Source: Bimastos eiseni
Lineage: Eukaryota > Annelida > Clitellata > Crassiclitellata > Lumbricidae
Length of the DNA stretch: 64,000 bases
Direction of reading: 5' to 3'
Assembly (NCBI GenBank): GCA_959347315.1
Contig: OY365806.1
Span: 52,628,068-52,692,067 of the forward strand
Of the stretch, positions 43,975 through 54,856 are shown one piece after another (positions within the stretch are counted from its first letter, which is position 1; the number at the start of each line of letters is the position of its first letter). The notes below the pieces were generated by a model, which saw only the letters and a program-made list of their open reading frames with translations, was not told the DNA's origin and ran no database searches. A program made the position numbers and the translations under genes.

Positions 43975-44350
43975 CAAGCTTATTACGAACGTGTCGAGCT
44001 TGATGGCGACACTACAGCGGTCAGGTCGCAGGGACATCGCCGTGGGCGGGATGTAAAATTAACAACATCGTGCTCAGATCGGGAAGGCAATTTTTACGAC
44101 CTCCAACACACCTGCAATACGATCATTAAGTTCGCATTACGCTGGACATACGTCGGTACTACGCTCGCCCCGTTTCTATTACGCTCAAATGCGCTCGCAC
44201 TGCGCTTCTTTTCCGCCACGCTTGCACCACGTTTTTTTGAACATGCACAAAATTTGGCCACTCGCTCCATGCTCATGGTGACGGCGCCACGCTCGATCAC
44301 AATTGCAATACGTTCATAGAAGATCAAACTGCGGTTCTACTGCGGTTCTA
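43975..44350. other. GC-rich patch with recurrent ACGCT/CGCTC motifs
   Basis: ACGCT or CGCTC occurs about every 10-20 bp (for example TTACGCT, CTACGCTCG, TTACGCTC, CCACGCT, CCACGCTCG), without a strict period. There is no open frame with a recognisable domain. It could be the interior of a small element. Confidence 0.5.
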
Positions 44351-44726
44351 CATGTTTCCACAATGCTCTACGAGCATGATGGGAGCCTTGTGAGATCGGG
44401 GCCTAGTGTGACTGGGATATAATGTAAATCAGTTCTTGGGTAATGACATCCCATAAAAATGCGCGATTTTACTCGAACATAAGCCAGAAATATTCCCTTG
44501 GTCATATTGGCCGACTGCATGGGCAATGAGATCGATTCTAGGGTGCCCGACATTCCGTAAAAATTTTCCTAAAATATTTCCTTACAAAAATATCCGCGAG
44601 TTCAGGTACCAGCTCCACGGGTCAACAGGTACCCGGGTCCTGATTTCGACATTCTTTGACAGCCTTATTAACAACAAGCTGCATTGGTATCTCAGTCGTT
44701 TTTAGTGCACTCTTGTAACTAAAGTA

Positions 44727-45184
44727 TCTATCTATATAATTACCTAAGTCAGGTGATTTGTCCGTTACTTCTAAGGCGCGTGATTGGACAGAAATTGAAT
44801 CTAAGAAGCGTGATTGGACAGAAGTTGACCTACATTTATTCCTTACAAGAGTTTTACACAATGGGTTATTCACATCTGTGGAACTATATTTGCAGTTATT
44901 AAAATTAAATACATCGTATAATGTAAGTATATTTGCATTTATTCAAATGAATTGCACACTGAATGTATGAAACTCGATTTTGAATTGGTTGAATCGCCGT
45001 TACTAACATACGCATGTAAGCAATGTTGTTCAGAGGGCGTTTCACGGGTAAACATTGAGACGGCTGCTGAATTTCTTCGCCTTCGGGGAGCAAGTTGTAG
45101 CCTTTCTGTGCAATGGGAGGAAACGGGTTGAATCGTGAGCTATTATATTTTCCGACCCGTGATTCTTCACGGGTGGACAGCTAG
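44727..45184 (+). mobile_element. Non-autonomous Helitron copy 2
   Basis: It starts TCTATCTATATAATTACC and ends ACCCGTGATTCTTCACGGGT (a perfect 3' hairpin stem of seven pairs) then GGACAGCTAG|T. Compared with copy 1 the 3' hairpin is intact, so this copy is probably younger. An internal GGCGCGTGATTGGACAG segment is repeated as AAGCGTGATTGGACAG. Confidence 0.88.
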
Positions 45185-45477
45185 TTTACAATAAAATGTT
45201 TCAAACTAATGCCTTGAAAGAGTGTAAGCAAGGATTAAATAACTGATAAGTAGTTGAATAAGTAGCCACTTTCTACATATTAGCATATACATAGATGTGG
45301 AAAGTACATGTATAACAACTATGATCTCATACATCATTGCATTGTGACTATAGCTAAGGAAAAATGTGGTTGCTTCAATATTTGCTTGTAAATATGATGT
45401 AGATACTTTTATGTTAATGTAGAGGAATAGACATACTGCAGGGAATGAGAAAGGAGAAACATCTATAAAATCAGCTT

Positions 45478-45560
45478 ATTATATATATATATATATATAT
45501 AGTATACATATATTGAATTATGTAATTGAATTATATATTGAATATACATATATTATATAC
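45478..45560. repeat. TA microsatellite
   Basis: (AT)n with TATTGAATTATG interruptions. Confidence 0.85.
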
Positions 45561-45670
45561 ATACATACACAAAGTGCTCTGTGAAGGGCAGCCAAAGAAG
45601 AACATGGCATATGTAATATACATCAGCCAATAACAGCTCAACAACATTAATTTTACTACATCAGCCTGTC

Positions 45671-46557
45671 CAGCAGTGTTATTTTAGTTTAAGAAATCAT
45701 TTTTTATAGTTTTTATTTAGTTTGGTATGAATCACTTCCATTTAGTTCTAGTTCTGTTTGTAATAATCATTTTTATTTTTAGGTTAGTTCTTATTCGTCA
45801 AATCATTTTCGTTTAGTTTTTATTCAGCAAATCATTTTAGTTATGCTTTTAGTTTACGATTATCTAATCTTTCGATTTCGTTTTAGAAAACAACAATAAA
45901 TCAGACCCTCGTCATTCACTGTCCATGAGTAGGCTTAATAAGGAATGTTACTTATCGAGTATTCTTATAAACCATTCAAAATGTAGCTTAAGAAATTTTC
46001 GCATTTCCAAAGATCATAACATCCTGTTGCATCTACCTGCTGTCTACAAAAAGAAAATATCCTTCCAACATTAGCCTGGAGAGCAGGAACTATGAGAAAT
46101 TCTTCAATTAGAGGAGCTATAATGTTGGATAAATCATCCTTTGTTCGGACCAGAATCTAGAGGCATGTCTCCACTACACTTTGTCACCTCTGATAAATAT
46201 CTGTCCATTTCTTCTTGGATATTTCCCATTGGTGACATTAACATTATGTCTAGTTAGTAGTTATGTCTCATTCATTCAACTTTGCTGCCAGAAATTTGAA
46301 CTACAGATCCTCATGCTTCATTTTGGATTCGACATGAATTAGCACGGAAGAAAAGAAATTGATACTTGTAATTTCTATAGTTTTCACTCTAAATTTCAAT
46401 TCCGTTTTTGTTTTTATTCAGTTCCGCATAGAATCTTTTCCATTATTATTTAGTTCTTGTTCACAACTTCTTCACAGTTCTAGTTTTCGTTTCTGTGAAC
46501 AATAAACTATTCAATTTCGTTCTAGTTCTAATTTCACGAACGAAATTCACACTGCTG
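45671..46557. mobile_element. MITE with CAGCAGTGT termini and TTTAGTTCT repeats
   Basis: The left end CAGCAGTGTTATTTTAG and right end (inverted) CAGCAGTGTGAATTTCG share the first nine bases. Both arms carry TTTAGTTCTAGTT and TTTCGTTTAGTTTT units. The interior is noncoding. It ends 114 bp before an NDOR1 exon. Confidence 0.65.
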
Positions 46558-46670
46558 TCCAGCAACAGTGGAGCAGACAGTCTTAGCATTGTCAGTAGTG
46601 ATTGTCAAGACTTTGTAAAGATATTTAGCAGTATTAAGTGGTCATCAGAGTTGAGTAACAAAACTCTTAC

Positions 46671-46789
46671 CTGGTCTCTCGAGAAGGCGACAAAAAGCTG
46701 AAGCAATCCATCAGACTCAAGAAGTTGCCACTCATTCTGAAAGTAGAAATCTTTCTCACGATTGCGACAGCCAAAGAACAGGACATTTC
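46671..46789 (-). CDS. NDOR1: NDOR1 exon with NADPH-binding FFGCR motif
   Basis: On the minus strand: acceptor CCATTACCACAG, then NVLFFGCRNREKDFYFQNEW and QLLESDGLLQLFVAFSRDQ, then the donor CAG|GTAAGA. The FFGCR-x5-DF block binds the NADPH 2'-phosphate and ribose in diflavin reductases. FFGCRN with DFY favours NDOR1 over P450 reductase, which has YYGCR. The exon takes two bases to finish a Gly codon from the upstream exon and ends in phase 0. It is 119 nt long. Confidence 0.92.
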
Positions 46790-46799
46790 CTGTGGTAAT

Positions 46800-48135
46800 G
46801 GAATGAACAAAAAGGTTAACATTTTTGTCCAATGCAGAATTCTTAATATCACATGAATCGCACGATGCATCAAACTCAACCTATTGAAGAGACATCACCT
46901 AGCAATCAACTTAGACGAGAAGAATCCACATTTAAAAATCAAGTGAAATATTGACAAATGATCTGTTAGTCAAGTGTTGTCATTCACATGCTTCTGTAAA
47001 AGGAGCTTAGGCAAGCCACAGTGCTTCTCAGGATAGTCCATTAGACAGAGAACATTTGCCACCATGCATAAACTAATCAAAACTGTTATTTTCTCCATGC
47101 CAACAGTGTGTGGTGAGGTTGCAACCAAAAAATCTAAAATGACATAGAATTCATGGTGAAATTGTAAAACAATTCCAAAATGATTGCTTGAACTGAAGTT
47201 TTCTTTACTGATTACGGTTGGAACTGGATAGTCATTCATCTCACCAGGGGCCATATGTGTGGGCTTGGAATAGCGAGGGTGTAACTCTTACCTCTGACAT
47301 AAAACTGGCCTCTGCTGGAGTAGCACATTAGACTGCTATACATGAGGCGGGAATTGTGCTTTCCTCTAGACATAAATTTACTCCTAGTCGACCCTAGGTG
47401 TAAGTCCGTTATTCCCAAATAGGGCTCTAACAAAAATGGCGACCATTGTTATGATTTGTGGCATTCGACGAAGTTTGACGCCTTTAGATGATTCTAGATC
47501 GTTGCAATCCTCTAGATCTACAGAAGATAATACATTTTATTATGCCTTCCATTTTCATCATGGCAAATTGCTATCAAGCTTAATTCGGGACGAAGTTGCT
47601 GACGATGTGGCACATGATTTCTGAGTATAGGTTTGTTGCCGTCGGTGTTGCAGTAATAATCAATTTCAAAAATAAAATAAAAATGTCCATCTTGTTTGCT
47701 CTAACATTAAGATAATGAACTCTTTTTATTTTATCATGCAGGCACAATTAATGAATTTGGTTGATTTCCACAAAATATGATTTAGGACTTTGTATCTTAG
47801 CCTTTGCAATTCGAATTAAGAGCTATAAATACCTTTGTGCACGCGTAAAGCCTAGTCTCGGAGGTCCTATGTCAGGTGCAACTATTCCGCGGCTTACTCC
47901 TCGCTCATGCATGACAACGACGGCCACGGCTATTCGAAGAATAGTTACTTCGGGTGTAAGCTTTATTCTGCGAATAGGCTATTCCAAGTCCATGCGTATC
48001 GCCCCAGGAGACTAACCCAGATGCAAAGGTGGAAGGCAAATGTGCTGCTGTCTGCAACCATGTCCAAAGCAGTAGCAGTAGGTTACATCAACAAATGCTT
48101 TGACTATAAGAGCAGATTGTGTTAATAACACAATG
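46800..48135. other. NDOR1 intron sequence, nothing recognised
   Basis: No coding motif or named repeat. Open frames of 60-94 codons at 46970-47433 and 47761-48125 lack recognisable domains. Confidence 0.5.
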
Positions 48136-48139
48136 TCCA

Positions 48140-48425
48140 AATAATAATAATAGTAATAATAATCATCTTTTAATTTCAAACTGACAAACCGCAGTATGAT
48201 TACAAGTACAGTATGAGCGAATAACGACGAGTTATTACAGGCATCAAATTTAACCATCAGCAGCCACGCAGGGTGCCCATTATGCTATACATCTCATTTT
48301 TAACAAACGCCGCCGCCCAGCGAAAGTAGAAAAGAAGTCGACCTTACGGGATACGGGTCTCGATCTCGGTTCCTCAAGCGCTGAATCCCAGTGTGTTCAC
48401 CACTACTCTAAGGCCTGCCAAAGTT
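48140..48425 (-). mobile_element. tRNA-derived SINE, second family
   Basis: On the minus strand, a box-A-like TTAGAGTAGTGGTGAAC at the right is followed ~40 bp on by GATCGAGACC, which fits box B (GWTCRANNC). The body follows and ends in an (ATT)n tail at 48143-48170. The head and body differ from SINE family 1. One copy only in this window. Confidence 0.65.
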
Positions 48426-48429
48426 CAAA

Positions 48430-49190
48430 TAATTTCTCTACATTTAAGTAATTTCTCAAAACCCCCCAATTTCTCAATGACTTATAAGAATATTGATATA
48501 TAATGGTCCCTTGTGACTACCTAACAACATAATTTATCTGTGATGATGAGAAATTCGTTTATTTAGAAATAACACCATTAGACATTGACGCAGAAATGCT
48601 TACATGAGTCACATTGAACAATAATAGTAGCTAGAATTAATAACAAACTAGTAAATGCTTTTGTATAATGATCTGGGGACAAATGGAGTCTTTTGGGCGG
48701 GAGGACATGGTTGTGTGTTCTAGGCCTTAATTGGTGATTGGAGTGGAGGTAGGAGTTGGTGTAGAACATGCTTGGGGTTGTGTAAAATGGAGAAAAGTAG
48801 TTTTGGTATCTGTTATGTTTGCAAGTTCAGAGAATGTTGTGAAGGATTGTTCGAAATAATCTAGACGGTTAGCTCTTCTTAGGATTTATCCAGGTGCTCT
48901 TTATCAAAGCCTAGGGTCAGACCCCACCAGGATGGGGAGGCATATAAACAATTCAGCAATGGTAATGGCTATGGGTTAAGTAACGAATGGTAGTGGAAGA
49001 AAAACAATGGGTTTTGAGCTTTCTGATAGCATAAAAATAAGTTGCTGTGAGCTGTGAGTTTTAGGTTATGTTGAAGGAAGACACCCAGTATTTTTAAGGT
49101 TTTAACTCAGGTTATGTCAGGTATTTGATGGGGAGGGGATGACTGGTGTAGAGAATGATAAATTACACTATGTAACATGATTTTTGTTCC
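48430..49190. other. No gene recognised
   Basis: AT-rich to neutral sequence with no motif I can assign. It may include the 3' flank or U3 of the adjacent LTR. Confidence 0.45.
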
Positions 49191-49199
49191 TGGGCAGCG

Positions 49200-49679
49200 A
49201 GTGTAGTTTTGTTGCGATATCGCCTTGCGGGACTATGGCCGTGTGTTGCTCCTACAGAGTTCCTCAGGGAGTTTGCGGATCTGTGGGCTATAGGCGACAT
49301 TGTATCTATGAATATTCATGATCATGATTGTATCTAGCCTGTATATACATTGTATCGACATTGTATCTAGAATGTATCCGCTGAATAGTATAAATAGATG
49401 TACTGTTAGGCTAAACGATTCGAGTAGAGATACGAGTAGAACTTTCGAGTAGAGAGTAGAGAGTCAGCAGTCGACAGATAATTGAATTGAAGAGTTGGGA
49501 ACAGACAAGTTGACAGTCCAGTGTTGTTGATTTAGTAAAATCTGGCAGCTTTGAGTTTATTAATTCTGTTTGATCGGTACTGAATAAATACAAAGTTCAT
49601 GGAACGCGTGTCAATCTTCGTTGAAACTAAACTGCGTCGCCAACTAAACTGCGTCGCCAACTAAACTGCGTCGCCAACA
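49200..49679 (+). repeat. LTR of the third gypsy copy
   Basis: A TATA box (TATAAATA, 49389-49396) and AATAAA (49583-49588) are spaced as in a U3-R-U5 LTR. The end is ...GCCAACA at 49679. U5 contains three tandem copies of ACTAAACTGCGTCGCCA at 49628-49678. The 5' boundary is uncertain (candidate TGTAGTTTTG at ~49211). Confidence 0.65.
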
Positions 49680-50784
49680 TTGATAATTGCCCTCAACATT
49701 GCGCCAAAAGGCAATACTTACTCACCGAACTGTTGAATTCGGGAGATCTGCTGAATCACCTCCTGCGGTACCAAAAGTCAAGGGGAGTTGAATCGAACTC
49801 GCGACAGATTGCTACTGACAAGTGGAGTGGATTGCCCCTCGGGTGACCGGATTCCGCCACAAATTGATACACGAGAAGTGAGGTGAAATAAGTTTTGCCA
49901 CAAACTGGCACCTGAGAAGTGGGGTGAGAGACATTATCGATGGAAGACGATGGAGTGATCGTTTACACACTGCTGAAAGCCCCTGAGCCGCCAATAAACA
50001 GTTCGACGCCAGCCGCGCCAGGAAGACAGACGAGCACGCTGTAAACACGCAGCCGATTGTTGGAGAGTATCGACTTCAATAACGAGAAGCCGATGGAGTT
50101 GGGACCACCGATGTTCGTCTTGCTGGTGGCCATCGGCAGGGACGCTGTGGCGGGGTCAGACACTTCGTCCGCGACTGCCGGCAAGGTTGGGATCGACAGA
50201 ACGATGACTCTGGACCGGAAGAAGCCACACAGATGCCTCTGGAGTCGGCGGTCGTCAGCCATACAACCAGGCCAAGAGCTCTGAACCAGCAACGTGAGGG
50301 ATCAACAACGGATGCCAGCAATTGTGCTTGGTCGACACCGGGTCTGAGGTGAGCCTGCATCTGCTTTGGTAGGGGCAGAGATTCATCCCTGTGATCGCTT
50401 ATTGATGGATGCTAACGGGTTCAATATTAATGTTCTCGGGCAGATTAGGTTGCCCATTAAGGTACAACCGGAGTTGGAGATTTCGAGTGGGTTCCTGGCG
50501 TCCGACCAGATAACTGAGATAATACTGGGCATGGATTGGCTTGGGCAGTATCGCTGCCATTTGGGCTTTGGGTCCGGGGCATCATTCATTGGCTGCCAAC
50601 GCATCCCCTTAGTGAAGGGCAATGGGTCCGTGTGGTGTAGGCGAGTAGCGGTCGCCGAAGATGTGGTCATTCTGCCGAAATATCAGAGCGACGTGCCAGT
50701 GCATATGATGTATGGGAACTTGGGGTCCGTAGCGTCGGCCTGGATGACGGAGGAGGCCCAGGAGATTAGGCCAGGCATCCATCT
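49680..50784 (+). pseudogene. Third gypsy copy: leader, gag scraps and aspartic protease
   Basis: The leader (to ~49930) has CCACAAACTGGCACCTGAGA, comparable with 9514-9533. MLESIDFNNEKPMELGPP at 50057 matches gag of copy 1. Protease sequence starts near 50330 (VDTGSEVSL, in another frame) and continues in the open frame from 50366 with FNINVLGQIRLPIKVQPELE and ITEIILGMDWLGQYRC, colinear with 5720-6200. At 50790 it is interrupted by the Polinton. The remaining ~30 bp (AGTCGTGCTGGGAGATAGCG) resume at 57568. Confidence 0.85.
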
Positions 50785-50790
50785 CGCCCG

Positions 50791-50897
50791 AGTAGTAGGG
50801 AATCCCGCTATCTGGCTCATTGACCATAATATTGGTCAATTCACCCACCTAATAGGTTACACAAACATATTTTAAACCTATAACAAGGTTAAAAATA
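50791..50897 (+). repeat. Polinton left terminal inverted repeat
   Basis: Pairs with 57455-57561. It contains a short palindrome (GACCATAATATTGGTC) and TAATAGGTTACA followed by AAACCTATAAC. Confidence 0.92.
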
Positions 50898-50957
50898 AGA
50901 AATTCATAGTTTCACCGAGTCAGCAGTTCAACAACAACAAAACTTGCATAATATAAA

Positions 50958-51272
50958 ATGAATGAAAATATTTTCTCACAACAGCTTAAAGGAATGTCAT
51001 CCCAATATAAAATGGAATACTCAAAGAAAACTGTGATCGAATTACGAAAAATTGCGAAACAGAAAGGTATGGTTGGTTATACGAGGCTGCGTAAAACAGA
51101 TTTGATTAGTAAAATTGAAGCTCACAGCGCTCAAATACTCATCCCCTCACATTTTTCCCCAACTTCAACCAATGCTAGTTTGATGGATGCACCCGTTCCA
51201 GACATTAGAATACCAACACTCATTCCTATACCGGTCTCATACTCTTATAGAAAATATAAAAGATATTTATAA
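50958..51272 (+). pseudogene. Polinton SAP-like domain protein (N-terminal part of the polymerase gene)
   Basis: The 104-codon frame carries YSKKTVIELRKIAKQKGMVG followed by YTRLRKTDLISKIE, a helix-extended loop-helix pattern like SAP/Rho-N DNA-binding domains, then a Pro-rich linker. In related elements this domain sits at the N-terminus of the DNA polymerase protein. Here a frameshift and deletion separate it from the polymerase body that starts at about 51240. The start Met at 50958 lies ~60 bp inside the terminal repeat, a sensible position for the first gene. Confidence 0.65.
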
Positions 51273-53476
51273 TCCAATTAAATTTCCTAAGAAAATGATA
51301 TTCGGTAAGAAAGAACAGGCACTATTCGATTCTGCTACCGTTTATCACATATGCGAAGGCGAACTGGGTAAAGGTCGAGTTAGACCATTGCCACTTAACT
51401 GGAAAATATAGAGGCGCTGCTTATAAAATTTGTAATCTAAACTATAAAGTCCCCAAGTTTTTCCCAGTATTGTTTCATAATCTATCCGGTTATGACAGTC
51501 ATCTATTCGTAAAGAAATTACGAGGTGATGATAACGAGAAGATTAGCTGCATTCCTAGCAACGAAGAAAAGTATATCTCATTTGGCAGAGAGCTTGTGGT
51601 CGATAAATTTACGATGAAGAAAATAAGGAATATTAGTTAAACGAGAATTGCGCTTTATCGATAGCTTTAAATTTATGGCATCGAGTCTCAACGCTTTATC
51701 GAGGAACCTAAGAAAAGATCAGTGTAAGAATGTAAGCAAACACTACTCTGGTAGTCAGCTCGACCTCATACTCAGAAAAAAAGGAGTGTACCCTTACGAT
51801 TACGTTGATGTCATCGACCGACTGAATGAAACAGAACTACCACCAAAGTCAGCATTCTACTCAATACTTAACAACTCAGGTATTAGTGATGAAGATTACA
51901 ACCATGTGCAGACGGTATGGAAAGAATTCGGATTCAAGATGTTGAGAGAATACCATGATTTATATAATGTGACTGATGTTCTCCTGCTTGCTGATGTATT
52001 TGAGAATTTTAGAGATGTATGCAGTGAGAACTATGGTCTAGATCCCGCTTGGTATTATACTTCTCCAGGTCTTGCTTGGGATGCCGCATTGAAGTTGACT
52101 GGAGTAGAGTTGGGAGTTGTTGAGTGATTACAATATGATACTAATGGTTAAGCATGGGATAAGAGGTGGTGTTAGCACCATTTCACATCATTACGGACAG
52201 GCAAACAATAAGTATATGGGAGAAGCATTTAACGATGGCAAGCCTTCAACATTTATAACATATTTAGATGCAAACAATTTGTACGGATGCAGTATGTGTA
52301 AAAATCTACCAACTCATGGGTTCCAGTGGATGAGCAATGACGAGTTAAATGATTGGAGAGGAACACCGTGTATATTAGAAGTCGACTTGGAATATCCCAG
52401 GAACTTGCACGATCTTCATAACGACTATCCTCTTGCTCCAGAGAGTGTTAAAGTCAAAGGATCGGATGTGCTAAAAATCATTCCGAACTTGAACGATAAA
52501 GTAAAGTATATAGTCCATTTTAAAAATCTGAAGCAGTACGAAAGTTTAGGTTTGAAGATAACCAAAATTCATCGTGGAATTAAATTTGAAGAAAGTGCTT
52601 GGTTGAAAAAGTATATCGATCTAAATACCAACCTGAGGACTAAAGCCACCAACGATTTCGAGAAAGACTTTTTCAAACTAATGAACAATAGCGTGTTTGG
52701 TAAGACGTGTGAAAATACAGAGGCCCGTGTAGACATAAAATTGATTTGCAGCAAGAAGGAAGCCATTAAGCTAGCAGCGAGAACGAGTTACCATACTTGA
52801 ACTATTTTTGATGAAAACCTAATTGCCATTCACATGAAACGGACGAAGCTATGTTACAACAAGCCTAGATATTTTGGCATGTGTATTTTAGACTTGAGTA
52901 AAACTATAATGTACGATTTTCATTATAATTACATCAAGAAAATATACGATGATAGAGCAAAGTTACTTTTTACCAATACCGATTCGCTGGCCTATGAAAT
53001 TAAGACTGAAGACTTCTACGCTGATATAGCTCCTGATATTAGAAGTAGGTTCGACACTAGCGACTATCCTAAAGACCATCCCTCTGGTATAGAAACTGGC
53101 ATCAATAAAAAGGTCATTGGCATGTTTAAAGATGAAGCAGCTGGTAAACAGATCGAAGAGTTTGTAGGTTTAAGATCGAAACTATATTCGTATAAGATGG
53201 TTGGAGCGGACCACAAGAAATGTAAAGGAGTGAAGAAGAATGTCATCAAGAAATCTATCACTCATGAAGATTACAAAGACATTCATACCAATGGGGGGTG
53301 ATTCACCAAGAGAGAACAATCGAGAAAGATGAATGTCATTCGATCGCATCTTCACGATATCTACACCGAAAAAATGAACAAGGTAGCTCTCTCAGCAGAC
53401 GACGACAAACGAGTTATTCAGAAAGATGGAATTCACAATTTAGCATATGGACATTATTCCCTAAACATAAAATGAG
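51240..53476 (+). pseudogene. Polinton protein-primed family B DNA polymerase
   Basis: Visible motifs: HICEGE and a conserved HLTGKYRGAAYK zinc-like block (51345-51430, frameshifted), ExoII in FHNLSGYDSHLF (~51468), ExoIII in YNVTDVLLLAD (~51963), polymerase motif A YLDANNLYG (52261-52287), motif B NNSVFGKT (52684-52707) and motif C as TNTDSL (52972-52989). Motif C normally has two Asp, and the first is Asn here. The TPR-like and thumb tail runs to AYGHYSLNIK and TGA at 53475. Breaks occur at about 51400, 51638, 52126 (TGA), 52798 (TGA) and 53299. ExoI lies in the missing N-terminal part. This enzyme replicates the element from a terminal protein. Confidence 0.9.
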
Positions 53477-53892
53477 CACTAAACTAATCGATGTCGAAGG
53501 CATAACGCTACCAAATATTGTTTTGTCCAACGTTGGATCTAATCGAAGTGGCGAGGTAACTAAATATAAATAATATCTGGAGTTTTTCTAAGAGACGAGT
53601 TACCAAAGAAGCCGAGAGCGAACGAGTGCGGCATCCATAATCTGGATGATTCTGACGGTAAAGGAACACATTGAACGTGTTGGATCAAGCGCGCCAATGA
53701 TAAACTTTATTTCGACAGCTACGGACTTCCTCCTCCTACTGAATTGATAAATGATCTAGAAAGGCCGCTATTCTACAACAGCGACAGACGGTCAGACGGT
53801 GAAGTGTTTTGCGGTTATTTATGTCTAAATATATTGAAGAAGATGGTTACGATGGTTGTAAATTTCAAGAAGTCGTGAACGAATTGTATTAA
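53473..53892 (+). pseudogene. Polinton adenain-like cysteine protease (PRO)
   Basis: A short N-terminal piece, MSTKLIDVEGITLPNIVLSN, begins at 53473. After a frameshift near 53573 come GVFLRDELPKKP, ECGIHNLDDSDGKGTH (catalytic His region), KLYFDSYGLPPPTELI and FCGYLCLNIL with the active-site Cys at 53810-53812. A Trp-to-stop change (TGA at 53672-53674) directly after the His interrupts the frame, and a further frameshift near 53830 leads to FQEVVNELY and TAA at 53890. This family (adenovirus protease/Ulp1 fold) matures capsid proteins. Confidence 0.85.
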
Positions 53893-53913
53893 ATAATAAT
53901 ATTGTATATAAAA

Positions 53914-54805
53914 TGCCTGTTGATAAATTCTGACGAACTGATACTGGATCAACTCAAAGAATAGTTTTTGGAGGTGTTACTCTATCTCAAGCGAGTAATA
54001 CATTTCTAAGAAGAGATGGAACGAACGCAATGGGGGGGTGATTTAAATATGAATGGTAATACGATAAAACTAACAAACCAACTAACATTCATCCACCGGT
54101 CAGAGCAAGCAGGGCTGTGAGCTTTGGTCAAGTCGAAACTCTAGTCAGCCAAATGATAACGAATAATACTGCCAGGACTATACGTGACTGCAGCTCCAAC
54201 CATGACTTCGAATGTAATGACAGTAAACGGTTTTACTTACGAAGCTAGTGCTAACGAATATCGCATAGCGGCTGGGTATAACCTAGAACCGTGGAAAGCG
54301 TTTCAAAATGCTTGTCATTCCCCCGAATGTTGGATAACCGATACAGTAACTGATGTTTGGTTACAGATCAAATATCCCATTCATTTGTCTATGTTGGGTT
54401 TCTACATCATTGCTAGCACACCATTAAACGAATGTATTAATAGATGGAAAGTTCAAGCGAGTAACAATGGAATAGTTTTTACAGATATCCTAAGTCCTAA
54501 AACGGATGTCCTCGTTGAGTTTTGAACAAATTTACATTTCCAGCATCGTCTAATTAAGTTTACTGGCGATTTCATATTATATCCTCCGAAAGGATTTATG
54601 ATTGGAAGATAGAAGGAACCACCGACTCAGTTAGTTGGAATATTTTATATACTGCACCTAATCCTACTTATTTAGGAAATACTTATCAGGAATTATTAAT
54701 CAATTCTGTTTGAAAATACACATCTTACATGTTGTATTGTAAACAAGCTGAACCGGGAAAGCCTGGATTAAGCGTGATGCGCTTCGTTTACGATGATTAA
54801 AATAA
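53914..54805 (+). pseudogene. Polinton fibre-like protein with discoidin (F5/8C-like) domains
   Basis: The N-terminal part reads RIVFGGVTLSQASNTFLRRD, then GTNAMGG. A G-run frameshift near 54040 leads to DLNMNGNTIKLTNQ, a pattern like phage and virus tail-fibre repeats. From 54184 an open frame of 113 codons has PWKAFQNACHSPECWITDTV, DVWLQIKYPIHLSMLGFYII and RWKVQASNNGIVFTDI, a galactose-binding/discoidin-like beta-sandwich. A second such domain, in another frame, ends with PGLSVMRFVYDD at about 54800. A role as virion attachment or surface protein is inferred from architecture only. Confidence 0.6.
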
Positions 54806-54856
54806 GAAATTATTTTCATATTTCAGCTTAAAGTAAATATTTTCTATATATAAAAG

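Noticed and set aside
46970..47254. 94-codon minus-strand open frame next to an NDOR1 exon
   Set aside because: No similarity to any diflavin reductase segment, wrong side of the neighbouring exon for a missing piece, and no supporting splice sites; likely chance.
47236..47433. Weak inverted repeat (GGGCTTGGAATAGCG and GGGAATAACGGACTT) as a MITE
   Set aside because: Matches are too patchy to call by eye and no target duplication is visible.
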